A stretch of DNA of 64,000 bases from Synchiropus splendidus (lineage: Eukaryota; Chordata; Actinopteri; Syngnathiformes; Callionymidae). This document shows, in pieces, positions 47,281-62,282 of the stretch; the first letter of the stretch is position 1, and each line of letters starts with the position of its first letter. The notes under the pieces are model-generated. The model did no database searches and was not told the origin of the DNA. It was given only the letters and a program-made list of their open reading frames with translations. Position numbers and translations under genes: made by a program. The DNA is taken from the NCBI RefSeq assembly GCF_027744825.2, contig NC_071340.1:8633501-8697500 (forward strand), read 5' to 3'.

Positions 47281-50200
47281 TACAAACGATCGCCTCCTTC
47301 AACTCTACGATGGCGAGATATCAGGTTTGCGCTGCTGCATTGTTCGCAAGTTTTATTCTATTTCAGTGTTGGTTTGTGTCATGAAAACCATCCAGTTGTA
47401 TTGGGCATGATTGTATTTTAGCTGAAACACAATATGCCATTCACTTTGATATACCTGCACGGGCTTTTCAGGCTTCACCCACGCGCTTGGAATGGTATTT
47501 CACAGCACAGAATACTTTGGTAACCTAATATTGAAAACACTTTTGTTGTTTGCCCCTTTGAAGTCATAGCTTATAGTCTCTTTGAGTTTTCTTATTTATG
47601 TCTCCCGTTAAAAACATACATTTCCTTCTTGTATCACGAAGCAAATCCAGAAAAATAACAATATGTTGTGGACTAAATGCTGTTTTGATGGCCCCAGCTA
47701 TTAAAGTTGACAGACTTTCCTGGAGGGTCAGTTTCTCTATTCATATCTTTAGGGGCATTTTATAACAGCATTTAACATAGAGCCACAATGTTGGGTGAGT
47801 TTAAGACATCTGAAACATCTGAGTCTCAGATGTATGATTATTCAATTAACCACGCAAAGCTAAGGCTTGTTTACCTTGGAAACTGTTTGGTTTTTGATGA
47901 GGAGTGTGAAAAGTGAATCCAATACGTCCTTTGGTCTCAGAACAAATTGTCATTTGCTGCCCACACGTCTTCTCTTGACAATGAGCGCTAACATGCTTCT
48001 GAAATTGCATTACCGATTCAGGGTTATTTAAGAGGAATGAAAAATGTCATGTTACATTTATGATTCATCTCAGATATACTTGTGCTTTGTGATGAACAAG
48101 GTTATTTAAAGCAGCACAGCTTTTATTATTTGCAACTCAATTGAGCGTGTTTGGTGGATTAGTTCTCTTATTGAGTGGATATCATTTTTTCATTTTCGGT
48201 CGTTCTTATTTCCCATGATACATTTAGACTCAGTCCAAACTGCAGAACTCACTCAACTATGCCATTTCTGGAGGCTGTCTTACGCGTCTGTCTTGCAAGG
48301 AAGGATTAAAGTTTCTAATTTAAGTTGAACACCGCTCTTCCACATCTAGAAATGCTGGTTGTTGTGGGTCTGACATTTAGGATGCCTCTTGGTGAGCGAG
48401 CATGGGCTGATGCCCATAACTTGTTGGAGATGCTGACCATTGCCTTAGTTCGGCTGAGAAACACATTAGTCTGACTACAACAGAGGAATTCAAATTCAGA
48501 TCGCAAGAAACTTGAATTGAACTTGAACTTGAGTTTAAGGACATGACACTGTCCTCATAGAACTGTTCGAAAGGTTGCTAATCCTGCAGATCCCAATGGA
48601 ATAAAGCATGAATCTGTTGTGTGAATGTTTAACAGAGACATTAAAACTAAAAACCAGGTTAGATATGGTTCTGATTTCGACCCGGAATTGCCATTTCCCA
48701 TTCGGTGTATCAAGCTTTTCTCAACCTGACACGGAGGAGGATTCTGGGAAGTGGGCGATAAGTGTTGGAAAATAGATGTAGACAGATGCATAGACAATAT
48801 GATACCAAATCAGTGTGGCAAAAGAAGAAAAAATAAAGTGTTTCAGTCTAGTTTTCTCTTATGCGGCGTCATTTCAAAATGCAGGCCGGGAGGCTCTAAT
48901 AGGAAGCACAGACATAGTTTGACTTCAAGTGAGTGGAATGGTAAATGGAGACAAAGCTGTATTTAAAATGGGATTTGCAATGTTGTACCAGCACATTGCA
49001 ACTTACTTCTGCTAGGTTTCCAGCCAACTGACAGCGAAGAATTTGTGCATTCAAATGTTATATTTGTTGTTCCCTCAAGACATGGAGATGGAAACGCCGA
49101 CTTCTAAAATAATCCAGTCGCTCTTTCAACCGGTGTCTTTTCCTAGAATGCAGCATAACCGAGTTTGAGTCCGTCTCCGTTTCGAGACCCCACAGGGGAA
49201 ATTTACAGCGGTGATGTATGGCCGGAGCTGCCAAATTAATGCAACATTTCCATTAGAAGAATTGCGTGACACAGTCAATTTGAGATGTTAGGGATCACAA
49301 AGGCGCGTGACACAGCAGAGAAAATTACATATTGGACAACCGTCAACTTCTGTTCAGAAAGTCGGGGAATGAGCGAGTGACGTAAGCGACGGGCGCTGTC
49401 ATGCGACAATAAAATTTTACACAGTTCCGTTCTCCTTGTTTTATGAGACTTTAAGGGAGATCATTTGTGTATAAGTTTATACGTTCCATCGCCTAGCTTA
49501 CCGTGTCATTTTGTGGTTCCTCCATTTGTCGACATAACTACCGCAGAATTATAGATCAAGTGGCAAAACGCTTAAAAACACACATTAAAGCTCTTTCTTA
49601 ATCACATAATATTATATCACACAGTGTCCTGAACATGCGCAGCTATGTATTTGTAGTTGTCAAACATCATTATATTCATAATTAGCATGTGTACATTTAC
49701 CCCCGTCTGCGAGAGGAGCAAAACTGCTGCATTACATCATTTACAGTCAGCTACAACCGGGCCAACACCAGGGAAATTGAATTTATTTCAGTCGGCGCTG
49801 CTCGCATTACATTTTTAAGTCGACTCACTTTTAGCCGGAGGCTTTAGTGATGCGTAAATGAACTTATGGAGACGAGGAGCAGCTTCTCACTATTGATTTT
49901 GTGGTCTCATTATAAAGAAAGCACGTCCCCCGTGGCACAGTTTATTCAACTTGTTAAGTGAATCTGGCATTCAGTGATTGTTATTACCCCGGACTCGCTT
50001 GCATTTGCTCATCGGCAAATTTATGTGACATTAAAAACATGGCGCTGCCTGAAATTAACCAACATAAGACCCTTACGAAAATATAAACTAATTAAAACCA
50101 AGTTTGAATTATGCATCATAAAAACCACAAGAATGCAAAGGGCAAATGTTATTTAGTCCCTTCATTATTGTTGTTGTAAAAGTACTATTTATTTCTTGTA

Positions 50201-51147
50201 ATAATCTTGGACTGTTTCGGATTATGTCGTCCGGTTGTTTATCAAAATTATTCCAACCATTTTACAGCTTTGAGATTTCAGAATGTGACAAGCTGTGTCT
50301 TGTTGTGTATTTAGTTTTGATCCTTATTATTTTGCTGGATTACGAACAAAATGAATTCAACAAAATTGCTCTAAACTTGGGTTGTAGACGGATTTTTCTG
50401 TGATGTTTACAATGTGCGTAGTGAACTGAAGTCTTGGCTAATAATATTTTGCAGACAGAACCAAATTTTTGGGAGGTTGACCATGGTCCAATATTGGCTG
50501 TTCAGGCCTGTGGCTGGGCAAGACAATAATGAAACAATAAAATATAAATGAGTGAAGTGAAGCTAGAGGCTGGAAAGCCAGTTTCCTCTCACTGCTCTGT
50601 TTTTTAAGCCCTAATATCTGCTCCTACAGTGAAGCAGGACGAGCTGCAGGTCGATTCCTCAATGTAGATCATCTGTTCATCTATTGTTTGACTGGACTGC
50701 CGACACCAATTATAGCACTAGATGCCACTGAATTGAACCTCTCGAGGCGTTTCACTGTACACTGACGGTTATCTTACAGCTCCCTCTTGCAGACATAATA
50801 GTCTCCAGCTTTGTTCTTATACACACAACGATGTTGAATTGCACTCATTGGCTTGGCGCTAATGAGGTTAAAAAGCCAATACGTTGGTTTCTCAAAGGAT
50901 TATAAGCTTCACTTCACGTTGCTGATTCTTATCATTTCTTATATGCTTAATCTGATTTTCTTCTTTCTCACTAAATAGCTGGCACTCTCATCCCATGTCA
51001 TTGGATTTAAGAATGAATTCCAACAAACCATGATTTCCAACAAACACATTTCAAAGTGCGTTCTTGACTGAACAGATGCATGTGATGCACAGGACTGGTG
51101 TTACCCACCAATGTCTATGGTTGTCTGAACCTTCAAGGGTCTTTAAG
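47281..51147. other. Non-coding stretch, nothing recognised
   Basis: Apparently unique, with AT-rich patches containing TAATTA- and ATTA-type homeodomain words near 49200-49960, which are too common to call sites. Confidence 0.35.
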
Positions 51148-51645
51148 GCCCAGTTATGCTCCTGAAACGTACCAGAATGCATCTGTCCATTCCAAAAATC
51201 TCAAGCCTCCATGCGTGCTTTACATTGGCATTGCAGTTCTCGATATGTCCCCCGGGGGGCAGCTCTAAGTCCAAGGTTTATGACCACTACAAACACAAAA
51301 ACTAACATGGCGACTATGGAATAAGTATTGATAACATACCCCTTGCACAAAAGAGGAAAACGGAGGCTGCTCTGTAGATGGCGGTGATCGGTGCGGCCGA
51401 TAAATATATCGCGACTGGAGGACAAAGAATTTCCACCATAGTTATGTCTGCTTGTCTCATTAGAGACATACATATCGGGTAGCAACAGCAACACTGCCCC
51501 CACAGTTTCTGGTGGTTCTGCTCCGTTTGGCCCGTACTATACTTGCGGAAATATGGACGGATCGATCCTGCAATACGGATAGAAAGCTCCGCCCCATCCA
51601 GATCTGTTTGTAATGTGGAGCCTTTATGGTGCTCCGACAAAATGT
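51148..51645. mobile_element. Probable DNA-transposon remnant (PIF/Harbinger-like wording)
   Basis: Starts GGCCCAGTTATGCTCC, then contains 'cccccggggggcagc', 'gatggcggtgatcggtgcggcc', 'cccgtactatacttgcgg', 'ccgccccatccagatctg' and ends near 'gcctttatggtgctcc'. The CpG density inside is above that of the neighbourhood and the phrases resemble fish Harbinger-type non-autonomous elements with ggcc...gctc ends. A matching right inverted end and a 3-bp target duplication were not verified. The 108-codon minus-strand frame across it lacks transposase motifs. Confidence 0.4.
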
Positions 51646-52250
51646 TGGTAATATTGCACCAAATGTATTAGTGTGGATGATGTTTTTAGTTTCCACGTTT
51701 CACATATTCTTGCTCTTCCTGTATTTGTATGTTTCTTTCAGCAATGTTCTTGTCTGGGCTTGGCAGTCCTGCTCATTAGTTCAGTGCTGGATGCTCGTAG
51801 CGTTGCTTCTCAATGTGGTCAGGGGAGATAACAGCGTTCAGACTGGATCCCTCTATGCATTTGCAATACAATATCTATGTGGCGGTTGTCTGTGAATGTG
51901 ACCGGCGAAAGCAGCGGGATAGAATGTCCTGGTTTATCTGAGACTCATAATGCCAGTGGATATGATGCACTAACAGCAAACAAGATACGTATCAGCTAAA
52001 CAATACCACAGGCTCACACTGAATGTAATTTAATTTCACTCATTTTATCCACCATTATAAAAAAAAAAAAAATGTGGTTTCTGTCATGGAGGGAAATTGA
52101 GAGATGAGTCAGCAAGATGGGAGTCTTTACTGAATACGAAGACAAATTTATAGCCGTAAAGGGAAGAGAAAAAAATGACTTGCAGAACATGTTAGTTTAA
52201 ACTACGTCAACATGAAGAGGCAGAGATGTAATAAAGGAGTCTGGGCTGGG

Positions 52251-52251
<1 letters not shown>
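51646..52251. other. Non-coding stretch, nothing recognised
   Basis: Unique-looking sequence with an A13 run near 52060. No supported gene. Confidence 0.3.

Positions 52252-52281
<30 letters not shown>
52252..52281. repeat. (TG)n microsatellite
   Basis: Fifteen uninterrupted TG units. Confidence 0.95.
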
Positions 52282-52283
<2 letters not shown>

Positions 52284-55200
52284 CTCCGTACCAGGACTCA
52301 TGGCAACCGCATTACCTTAATAGAGATTAGCATCATGCTCGGCCCGATCTGATTGGGCGGCGACTGTGGATCGGAACACCAGCTAGCCAGTTATCAGCAG
52401 GGACACAGGCTGAGACACTCGCCGTAATGGGACATGCATCAAACCAAACTGGAAGCAAAAATTCCATTAACTGAGCTGAAATTATCTACGAGATATTAAA
52501 ACAGGAAATTAAACGGAGGAACATTTGCAGACCTTTTAAGGCACTACATCATTTGTAATGACTAAGCCTTACAACAAGATTGGCGAGGAAAGGCTTTTAT
52601 CGCTTGTATTATGTGTGTCGTGACGCTGGTGAGGAGTAGGTGGACCAAAACACTCTATCAATGAGGTATGCAGAAATCATGCAGAAGGACTGCTTATTAT
52701 AATAAATAAAATAATAAAAAATGTTAGCATTATTATTTTTATTTGCTTCTGTTTATTCTGTAAAATGGGTGATGGAGGTCTGGCGTGAATCGCAACATGG
52801 GTTTTGGACTGTGTGTGAGCAAAAACATTTGTTTTACTGTAAATGAGGCAAATAATTGAGGACAGACATGTGAGTCGAGATTTGTGGGGCTGGTGCTCTA
52901 CCAGAACACTTTTTATTATATATTTTTATATATTATATTATTATATTGTTATTATTATTATTTTTGTAGTTGTTGGATTTCGAAGATTCTAAAAATTGCT
53001 GTAATAAAACACAAAGGCATGTGTCTTTTGTGGCAAAAATATTGCCCACGTCTATTCAACATCACTTGGTTGAAACTGTGGAGCGTATTTACATGCCATA
53101 TCGGTGTGGAATAGTGGTCAGAGCACAACCCTGAGGCACCTCAAGATGCTGGTTTGCCTCAGGCCTTAGTCTTTAAAATTCAATTGGTTCTTCCCCTGAG
53201 CTAATACAAACTATCAAACAAAATAACATGGCCATTCGGTGTGCTTTTTAACATCCATATCCAAAAAGAAGGAGCACCACTCTGGCCGACGTGAGGGCAG
53301 GTGGGAGGGGCTGTGGTTCAGGGTGGGGAACAGTTCTCACAAGTAAATAAATAAAAAAATAAATCCCCCGTCAGACACATTTGGGGTGTGTGGACGAAAA
53401 ACAGTTTAAGAATGAAGAAAAAAGTGTGTGGGTGGAGTGGGGCTGTGGAGAGTGGGTGGCAGAAGGTGCAGGGGGTCTCTCTCTATATACACGCATGTCC
53501 CTGGTTCAGGAGCCTCCTGGGGTGTGCTAGGGACTTGAGGAGGATAGGTACTGACACCAACAGACAGAACGGTTAGGATGGTGTCATATTCTGCTGTAGA
53601 ATCTTCTGAAAATGAGCCAGCGATGTTTGTGCAGCCTGTGGACGGGGATAAGAAAACGCTGTTCCAAGACAGTTTGGTGTTTCGCCTCACATCTGGGTTG
53701 CTTTATAGCGATAATGACTGTGGAGTAGGAAGCTGGGGTGTCCAAGTGCCTAGTGTGGGTGTGGTCTTTGCTATTTCATGCTGATAGATTGATTAGGAGT
53801 AAGTCTCATTTTTATCAATAAATAACTTCAAACCAAGTTCATTCAGACTAAAAAAGAAAGAAATTGAAGCCCCACACAAAATTCATCAGTAAATCATCAA
53901 TAAAAGTACAACTTCCTGCTGTTTGTAACCAAAACGAAAAATAACTTTATTTAAAACCCCAAAAAGATTCGAGAAAATTGTGACGAAAGCCACAAAGCAG
54001 CCTTCAAAAAGAGTCTAATTTATCTTGTGTCACATTTAAACACTTGTAGCTAGCGCCACATTTAAAGGATGAGTTGAGGCGGAACAATGGGACGCAGGTG
54101 CGTTCACTCCTCAGAAAAGCTCCAGGACGGCGTATGTACAAAGAAGCAGGATGCTGCGAGATGTGAGACCGTGCCAGATGGAGACGGCACAAAACCCCCA
54201 TCACGCCTCTTCTGCAGTCCCTGCAGGCCGCCCTCTAATACCTGTGCCTGTTTTCCCAGTTTGTGGTGAGAGATAGAACACAGTGAAAAACAGCTGCGTG
54301 ATTTAACAGGCGTATGCAGGAACAAAACCTCTGCGGCGTAAATAACCTATCTACAAGACGCCCTGAGATCTTCACGTGTGATGAAATAGCAAATCATAAA
54401 GCGGTTTGAAAAGACTTCTGTGAGCTTCATCTATGCATTGTAGCTCCGCATGTAAGCTAGCTCAAATTAACAGCAAGATAAAAAGTCTGTTCTGAGGAGC
54501 AGCTGATCAGACATCATTCCAGTCTTGCTCCATTTAGATGCAGCTTGATAAAGTCCTTCAAATATGTCTCAAGAATTCTCCCTCGATTTAAATGGCAGAA
54601 CTGGGACACACTTAAAGAAGCCCTTTGTGCCGTTCTTGTGAACACTATTGGAAATTAGCGTCAACTTTTCTACTTCAGTAAAAGCGAAATAACAATGTGG
54701 GGATGTAACTCAGGAATAAAGAACGTGTGAGCGTTCCTTTGACGCTTCTGAACATTAATTGAGCACTGACACGGGTAAGTTCGAGATACATCCTCCTGTG
54801 GCTCGCAGTATTTGCTGGACCACGTACCACCTTTAATGAAAGGCGCTATCTCTGTTTTGCGTGAGTGTGCGGCTCACAATCTTTTGGCTTTAGCTAATGG
54901 AATTGCACAGTCAAGGGCAACTGTTATCTGAGTGAAGTTGCGTGATTGTGGGCAACTTTTCCCATCATATTTGAATCTGAATTAGCATATGGAGATTGAA
55001 TAAATGCGAGTCGACAAATTCATAGTTAACAATCGTCATTTTCCTCTTCACCCTCTGGCGATTGAGTCCGTTGTGGATACGGACTCCCCTTCCTTTCTAA
55101 TAAGCACTTAGCAAGCAGCTGCCGAATATTGACTTGGAGACTTTTCTCATTTACAGCTGGAGTCTGTCGAGGCGCCTGGGCTATATCCATCCAGCTCCCG

Positions 55201-57499
55201 CCACACAATATTCATCAGCGTCATTATTGATTTCCCCTTCTCCTTTATTTGTGGGAAAACTAAGAAAACCGACTCGTTCTACTCGTGTTCAAACAGTCTG
55301 TCAACTTCTGCTGTGACTGAACGAACCTGCCGCTTGGGTCTACGTAGCCTCGCTGGCGACGGAGTTTGAGACATGACGCGTACAAATCATTTCAAGATTT
55401 GGAGCTACTTGAATGGATTTCTCTGCGTCCTTGCTGACAGGTTGCTCATTGAGGACAGATGCCCGAGGAGCTGTTGGTGAATACCTACCTAGATGTTGGC
55501 TTCTACATTCAGCGTACCCTCAATTGGACACGCAGTCGCTAACATATTGTCTTTTCTCTAGCTTCAGGCAGCCTAATTTAAAGCTTGGCTCGCCTCCCTC
55601 TAAGCTCTCTAACATGACTAAGCATAGCTAAGAGTGGTTCAGCTCCACCTGGAGGAACCCCGCAGTCGGCCTTCATAGTCAGGCTCCAAATAAAATTGTG
55701 TGTGACAGATCCAACGCCCCATCGCCGCTCCACAGGACGCTGGTGCTTCAGTTATTCTATCATCCCTCTTCGTCTTTTACCCTCCAGAGCTAATGTGGCA
55801 TTTAGCTCTCTGACATTCTAACATGTTTACTGCTATTTATTTTCTTCTGTTGCTCCGTGAACAGAGGTGACCCCAAGGGCAAGTGCAGGACACCGCTTAT
55901 AAATAGCACCTGACCGAGCGACTCATCTTTACACTGGCCTCTGCTTTACCACGGCACTTTTTGTTTCAAAAAATATTTGAGTTAATTCTCAGTTTAATAA
56001 CAGACAAATGATACCTAAACGCTTAATGTATGTACAGGCAAAAGGTAAGACTTTCTTGGAGAGTATTATTGGAGGAAGCCATTTATTTATCAAGGTTAGT
56101 TACCAATTAAAAAGCCTTTGGCAGAGATTCATTTCTATTCTATTCTTTTGAACTGGAGCCTTTAGTGGTCCTTCTGAATTAAATTAGAGGAAAATTTCCT
56201 CATAAACAGCGCCCCCTTCTTTATCTGTTTTCAAACTGTCCCGCTAGTGAACTTCGAATTGGCTCCATCCAAGAACATATTTTTGTTCAGGAAAAAAAAA
56301 AATTAAATATCAAAAGGTGAATCATCAACTCTCTCTGCTGCACCAAGGCACATTTTGAGACTTACGTCAGTTTATTTAACAAGATTAAAGAGTGTCTGGA
56401 GTGCAACACCAGAAGGTCCAGGTCACCGTTCCCTTCTGGGGCCTTGAAACGTGTGTTAAAATGACTCTCAGGATCATTGCATTATGGTTCATTTTCATGC
56501 TGTTGTTGCACATTCAGCACCAATGCTGAGTGAATAGACAAAATTTGTGTCACCCACGAGAGTTTAATAGGACAAGCAGGGCTGGTTTAGAGATCCAGCC
56601 AGACAGTCGCGTCAGACCCAGTAGATAATCAGATCAGAGACAGAGCCCGAAAAGGCCATGTGCTACCAAATATGTCCTTATCAGTGGCCATTTGCTCTGA
56701 TTTGACCACACTGCTCGGTATCAGCTGCTCGCAGACTCATTGAGCCGCCCGGCCTGTTTCATGGTGGGTGGTGATTGACAGCCTTGGAAAAGGTTCTGAT
56801 ATTTAAATGTGCCACCTTTTTTTCTTTGTGGAGATCAAGCCTTTACGCTCTCCTCTTTTTGTGTGTCGCGTGTTGCGCTTTGTTGGTGAGTGTGCATCCG
56901 AACAGGGGATTGTTTTGATGCAATATTGAAAAATACAGAAAGAGCAAAAAAACAATCAGGGTTTAGAAAGAGAAGGCAGGTGGAGGGAATTACAGTCATG
57001 TGTAGGTGTGTTGTGCAGCCCTCAGCTTTTGCCATTTCAACTGTCTTTTCTACATGAAAATAACATTAGATGCCGAATAATTGTTTACCAATGACATTAT
57101 GTCCACCTGCTGTATATTAGCGACATGACAACCATGACCATTGACTCTGTGGTCAACATTAGCGACCTTATGCTACACAAATAATTCCATGCATTTTCCT
57201 GCACTGCGCGCATAGAATACCGTTCCCAGTGAAGGTTACACCAGGCCAACTGCTATGCTTATTTATGGGCAACATGTTAGGTGAGATTGAAGTCAGGGTC
57301 CAAGCATTCGCAGGCAAACATTAGCCACAAATTTACCCTGACTTTATTTTCATTGTTTCTTATGTGTTCTCTAGTGAGCATCCATTGTTCCTGTTATCCA
57401 TCGTAGCTACTCCCTATGAAAGCCTACACACTTTCTTCTTCTTGTCTTCGTGTCAGAGCTCTATACCATACATCCGTGAATAGGTTCTGATGCTTCAGA
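52282..57499. other. Non-coding stretch, nothing recognised
   Basis: About 5.2 kb of apparently unique sequence. AT-rich low-complexity DNA lies at 52908-52975. Short unsupported frames only. Confidence 0.35.
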
Positions 57500-57625
57500 A
57501 GCACAAATTGAAGTCGTTTCAGGGCCTTTCCACCCGAAAGCTCCACGCAGGTCGAGTATTGGAAAGGCGCCACTCAAAATGGCTATTGAAACGACCCATT
57601 TCTAGAACCAGGTCCCAACATGAAT
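57500..57625. mobile_element. Possible hAT-like repeat fragment
   Basis: Phrases 'cagggcctttccacc', 'cgagtattggaaaggcgcc', 'cgacccatttctagaaccaggtccc' resemble fish hAT-like MITEs that begin AGGGCCTTTCCA. Ends and target duplication not established. Confidence 0.35.
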
Positions 57626-60600
57626 GGATTTGAATACAAAGTTTCCACGTCGCCACAACCCAAACCTATTGAAGGGATGATGTTACACCCTGCTTTGCTA
57701 ACCCCAGTCTCTCCTCAGAAACGGCTGGACTACAGATTATTGTTGGTTCTGCAGTCCACACCAGCATCGACAATGTAGTGTTCCATTTGCTCACCATATT
57801 TGTATTGTTGTTCTGCGGTGGTTTGTACACTGAACACCAGCTTTTATGCACATTCACTAGGGCTTTTTCTCCGGTTTTCGCTTGAGCATTACAGTGCCAG
57901 TGACACAGTGACACAGGCTTGTGCTGAAAATGAGCAAAATTGAATTTTCGTGTGGACAAGGTCGTTTTTTTTTTGCCAAGAAAAAGCTCCAATTTTGGCA
58001 ACAAAAGAACAAATTACTCACTCCCATGCTGCGGAGGTGGTCATATTATATGTGCGGCAACTTTGAGAGGTGATATAGGGAACTACTTCAATTGCAATCT
58101 AACGTAATTGCCCTGATGTGAAATGGATATTTGCCTTTTATGAAGCTGGCGGTCGGAACGCCTCTTAGTTATCAGGAACGAGGACAATAGCTGATGTATT
58201 CATGCAACTCTATCTCTTTTCGTTTTCAACCTCATTATTTTTTATTCGAGCCAATCCCTGTGTGGAACTATTTTTTTAAAACAGAGTGAGAAGCGGCTGA
58301 GTAACTGCCTTTTTGTGTGAGCAGTAAGAGAGTCGCACCATCTTGAGGTGTTTAGGAGGAATTTGGGGAGAGCAATCCCCGCCAGCAGTCCAACAAGACT
58401 CTCGACCTACTTAAAACACGGTCGTGGCTTGCAGGTGCTTATCTCCTCTCATCCTGTTCCGCCCAGATGATTTGTACTGGCAGTGCAATGATGTCATACT
58501 CATCTGTCTTTCCGTCCAGTTACACCTTGACGGCACTTTTTCTCAGTCTCAGAATCGAGTTGATTTTGCCGTCAGATGTGTCATGAATGAAAGGGATATG
58601 CAACGGTTTGAGGCGGGGGATTGTTGCAATAATTAAGACGCACACAAATGCATGTTTGAGCCGAATGTGTCTGAGATCAGAGAGCCAGCATTAGAGCGAT
58701 AACAGCTTATCTCCAGTCACTTATTGCCTTTGTGAAAGTACTGTTGTATTTCGCTTCAGCTCCCTTGCTGCTGCTCTGTCTCTGGCTCCCTGTCGTCTTT
58801 GAGCAGTGGCTGGCTCACTTCCAGAATCAATCCGTCAACTCTTTAGAGGGAGACAGTCTCTCATTTGGTCCTCTGTTTCGCTAAAGGCCTCACAGCGACA
58901 GGGTGCCTCATTCATGTCCACCTCATTGTCTTTCTACAATAAAATCATGATGGATTACTTTCATTCTCATATGCACTTTAAACATCCGCCAGGCCCCAAA
59001 AAAGACCAAAAGGGAAATACCAGTATTTTATTTTTTATGTGTGTTTGTAGTTGTGTGTCTGTTTAAGACACTGCTGCTCCCATGAACAGAATCTCTTTAT
59101 TCCTCTGTTTCCATTTGGTTCCTCTCATCATGGCGTCGTGGGTTCAACCAAGACGGCTCCCTCTGTCTTTGCCTTTGGATTTATCAGGGAAAGGTTGACA
59201 GTTGTAAACACCTGCCAGGGTATCATGCCTGTCTAGGAGGCGAGAACAGAAGAACCGGACCGTTTTATATTCCCATATGGTGCTACTCCTGCTTCTTTAC
59301 AACTTCTTTAAGTTTCCTCACCCTACCCCAAACTCTGTGTTGACTTTCATAACCAAGAGCAGGTGGGTTTTAGAGCTGCATTCTGTTCGCAGTGTCGCAT
59401 TAATGTGAATAAGTTGTAAAAGCGTCCAGGATTTACTGGTTCAGACTTGGAGTTGAAACATTCATGGTTGTGTGTAAGGTTGTTCTCCTGCTGTGAGACG
59501 CCATGAAACTGTCAAACTGTAGGAGTTTGAGGAGTTTTCGCCCTCACCCTGCTGTTCACCATGGGCCAATAAAATCACTTTTGTTCTTATAGTCTGCTGC
59601 ACCACCCATCGAAAACTCAACTGCAGACCACCAAATAATACAATATTGTTACTACTGTTAACCAACACTTTACATTTGTGAGCTCATATAACAGATTAGT
59701 ATTTCCTGCACGTACCACTTGTTATTCGGTGGGAGCACATGATATTTCTGTACACTTTATCAAACTTTAATTAAAATATATACTGAACTGTCACAATAAT
59801 TAAAGGTATTAACCTGTGTTTCATTTGTAATAGCAATGCACACACTACTCAAATCGCAACACCTAACATTTGTTTCTGCCATGTATTTTACATATGGTTA
59901 TGAAGCATATTTCAACAAATCAATTCACTTTATTCAGGCTAAATGTGATGCTACTACACAGATCTATTGTCCTGAATGTAATCCTGCTGCACGTGGTTTA
60001 ACATCAGCATGATATACACGCAGTTTTGGATCCATTGTGCATGTAAAATGTGCCATAGCTGCATGTGTTTCACTGTACTTGCAAGGAGAACACTGACAAG
60101 GGTCAACCAGATGATTGATCGACACAACAAAATGCACACGAACACATGTTAAAGCATCATCAGCAGGTCAGCACGGTCGTAATTAAGCGGCAGCTTCACA
60201 CTTGGCTCCGCTGATGAGAATCACAGCAGGGACCTCCAGAAGGTGAGCGTAGAGTCCCCTAATGCGTGTGTGTGTGTCCTAAAGTGTGATGAGGGCAGTG
60301 AGCCTGACTGACAAAAATAAATGTTAAGCAACGTTTCCTTCATTTCCCCGGGTGGAGCCTGACCTTGTCAGCGGTGGACAAACGTTCCTCAAGCAGACAC
60401 GATGATGTATTAGCAGTAGCAAAAGCATCATTAGGCCAGATAATGTGTTTATTGTTGGAGCTCATGTAGTTTGGGAGAGTGGCTCTCCTGGGGGCTGCCC
60501 ATTCCACAGAAGGGAAGTAGATGTGTTTAAGCACTTGTGCTGGGATTTAAAGATGATCTGCGTCTGGAATAATCCACTGGCTGCATGCTTGTGTGAGAGA

Positions 60601-62262
60601 GTGCCCTTATATGCGAAGTTATTCATTAGATGCCAGTGTGTGTGTGGAATACTTCTGGGGGGTCCTGGTGTTTTTATTACCTGCTAGTGGCTTCCTGCCA
60701 GCGTGCGGCTTGATTAACTCTCACCTCTCCCTGCTGCTGCCAACCCTCACGCACACATCATCAGAGAAGCACGCGCTCGCGCAACTCAGGATATCGCAGC
60801 TAATTTTCCCACAACAAATTATCTTCTAAAAGTCTGAGGGGAAGTCGCAGTTCTCCGGCAAACCCTGGTTGTTTTTACTGGCCTGTGTTTACAAGGCAGG
60901 AAACCCACCAGCTTCCACCTGTGCTGTGGTTTCGGTAGCGGCATATTGCCTTTGATAGTTGGGGAGCGTGAAATTGTCGGACTTTAAAAGAGGGACGCTT
61001 GCTGTTCATTTTACAGCATCGATTGTTTTTACAGCTTCAATCTGCTATCGCTTTGAAATGTGTTAATAATTAATTGTGGTTGGCGAAACTAAACCTTAAT
61101 AGACTTTCATTGACTGTCATTTTGAATATGACTCTCTCTGAATTACTGGGGTGCAGCTCTTAGCTATCGATAAGATACAATAAGCACGCAGAATCAGGTC
61201 GTGATTTGGAGGGACGAACTTTAGCTGCTGTTGCCTAAAAGATGATATTTAAGAAGTTGTTTCTTTCATTCCAGTTATTATTTTTTAACATTGTTCCCCA
61301 AGATAAAGGTTTTAAGCCTCCATAAGAGATACGACCTGAAAGAAATCCGTACTGAGAGATGACAAAAAAAAGTACTGTTCATGATGACATCATGGAAAAG
61401 TTGACGTGTGCTCTCCCAATGGAACACAAAATTTATAAGATATGGTCAAAATGGACTGAATATGTCAAACCTGTAAGAAGTGATTTCACCTGAGGAAAGA
61501 TGTAAAGCAAACCTGTTATAGATTTCATTATTTCTTTGAAAATGTGTGCTCCCTTACTCTGTTGTTATGTTGTTTTATTGTCATGTAAGAAAAAATCAAA
61601 ACGAAAATGGCAATGTTGATAGAGATACCCAGACTTCTGGTCCATGGATGCAAACCCATTGAGTGCAAGCAATGTGTAAAATCCAAGAGACTGGGAATCA
61701 TAATAGAAACGTCTATTACAATGTGTGTATGTGATATTATATGCCATTCTTTAATAAAAAGATTTAAAAAAAAATCCTCTTCAACTGAAAACTGAGTGCA
61801 ACGCTGAACCATTTTTCCAAAACTTGTGATGAATAACTTTCAATTTCAAACTTATGATTCCTACTAAATTTAATTTTGTCTTCGCTGGAGAAGAAAAAGA
61901 GAATCCAAAATACTTGAACTCGAGCACTTAGTTGCTGTTCCTCTTCCCTGCTCTTCAGTAGTTACGCGCTCGCGCTGCTCCTCTCCTGACAGATGTAAAG
62001 CAATTTCACCCTTATTTTGTGAATCACAGCCTGTTGGAGTCTATTATATGATGGAGACAGATGCGCTTTTTTGTGATTGGCAGGTCCTTACCTTAGCAAC
62101 ACGCCTGTGCCAGCTATCTATTTTGCGCCAGCTTTAACATCACGTCCACATATGGCCACCGACGGTTAGAAGAAGCCCTCCACCGTAGCGCTGAAATCAA
62201 GACTACCCAGGTCCGCTACGCAATTTTCCACGTCAAGATGGTTACCATGACGTTAACACGCA
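57626..62262. other. Non-coding stretch, nothing recognised
   Basis: About 4.6 kb of apparently unique sequence, AT-rich at 59690-60150. No supported gene. Confidence 0.35.
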
Positions 62263-62282
62263 CACATGTGCACACACACACA
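62263..62282. repeat. Short (CA)n tract
   Basis: CA-rich run 'cacacatgtgcacacacacacac' with a central ATGTGC interruption. Confidence 0.8.
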
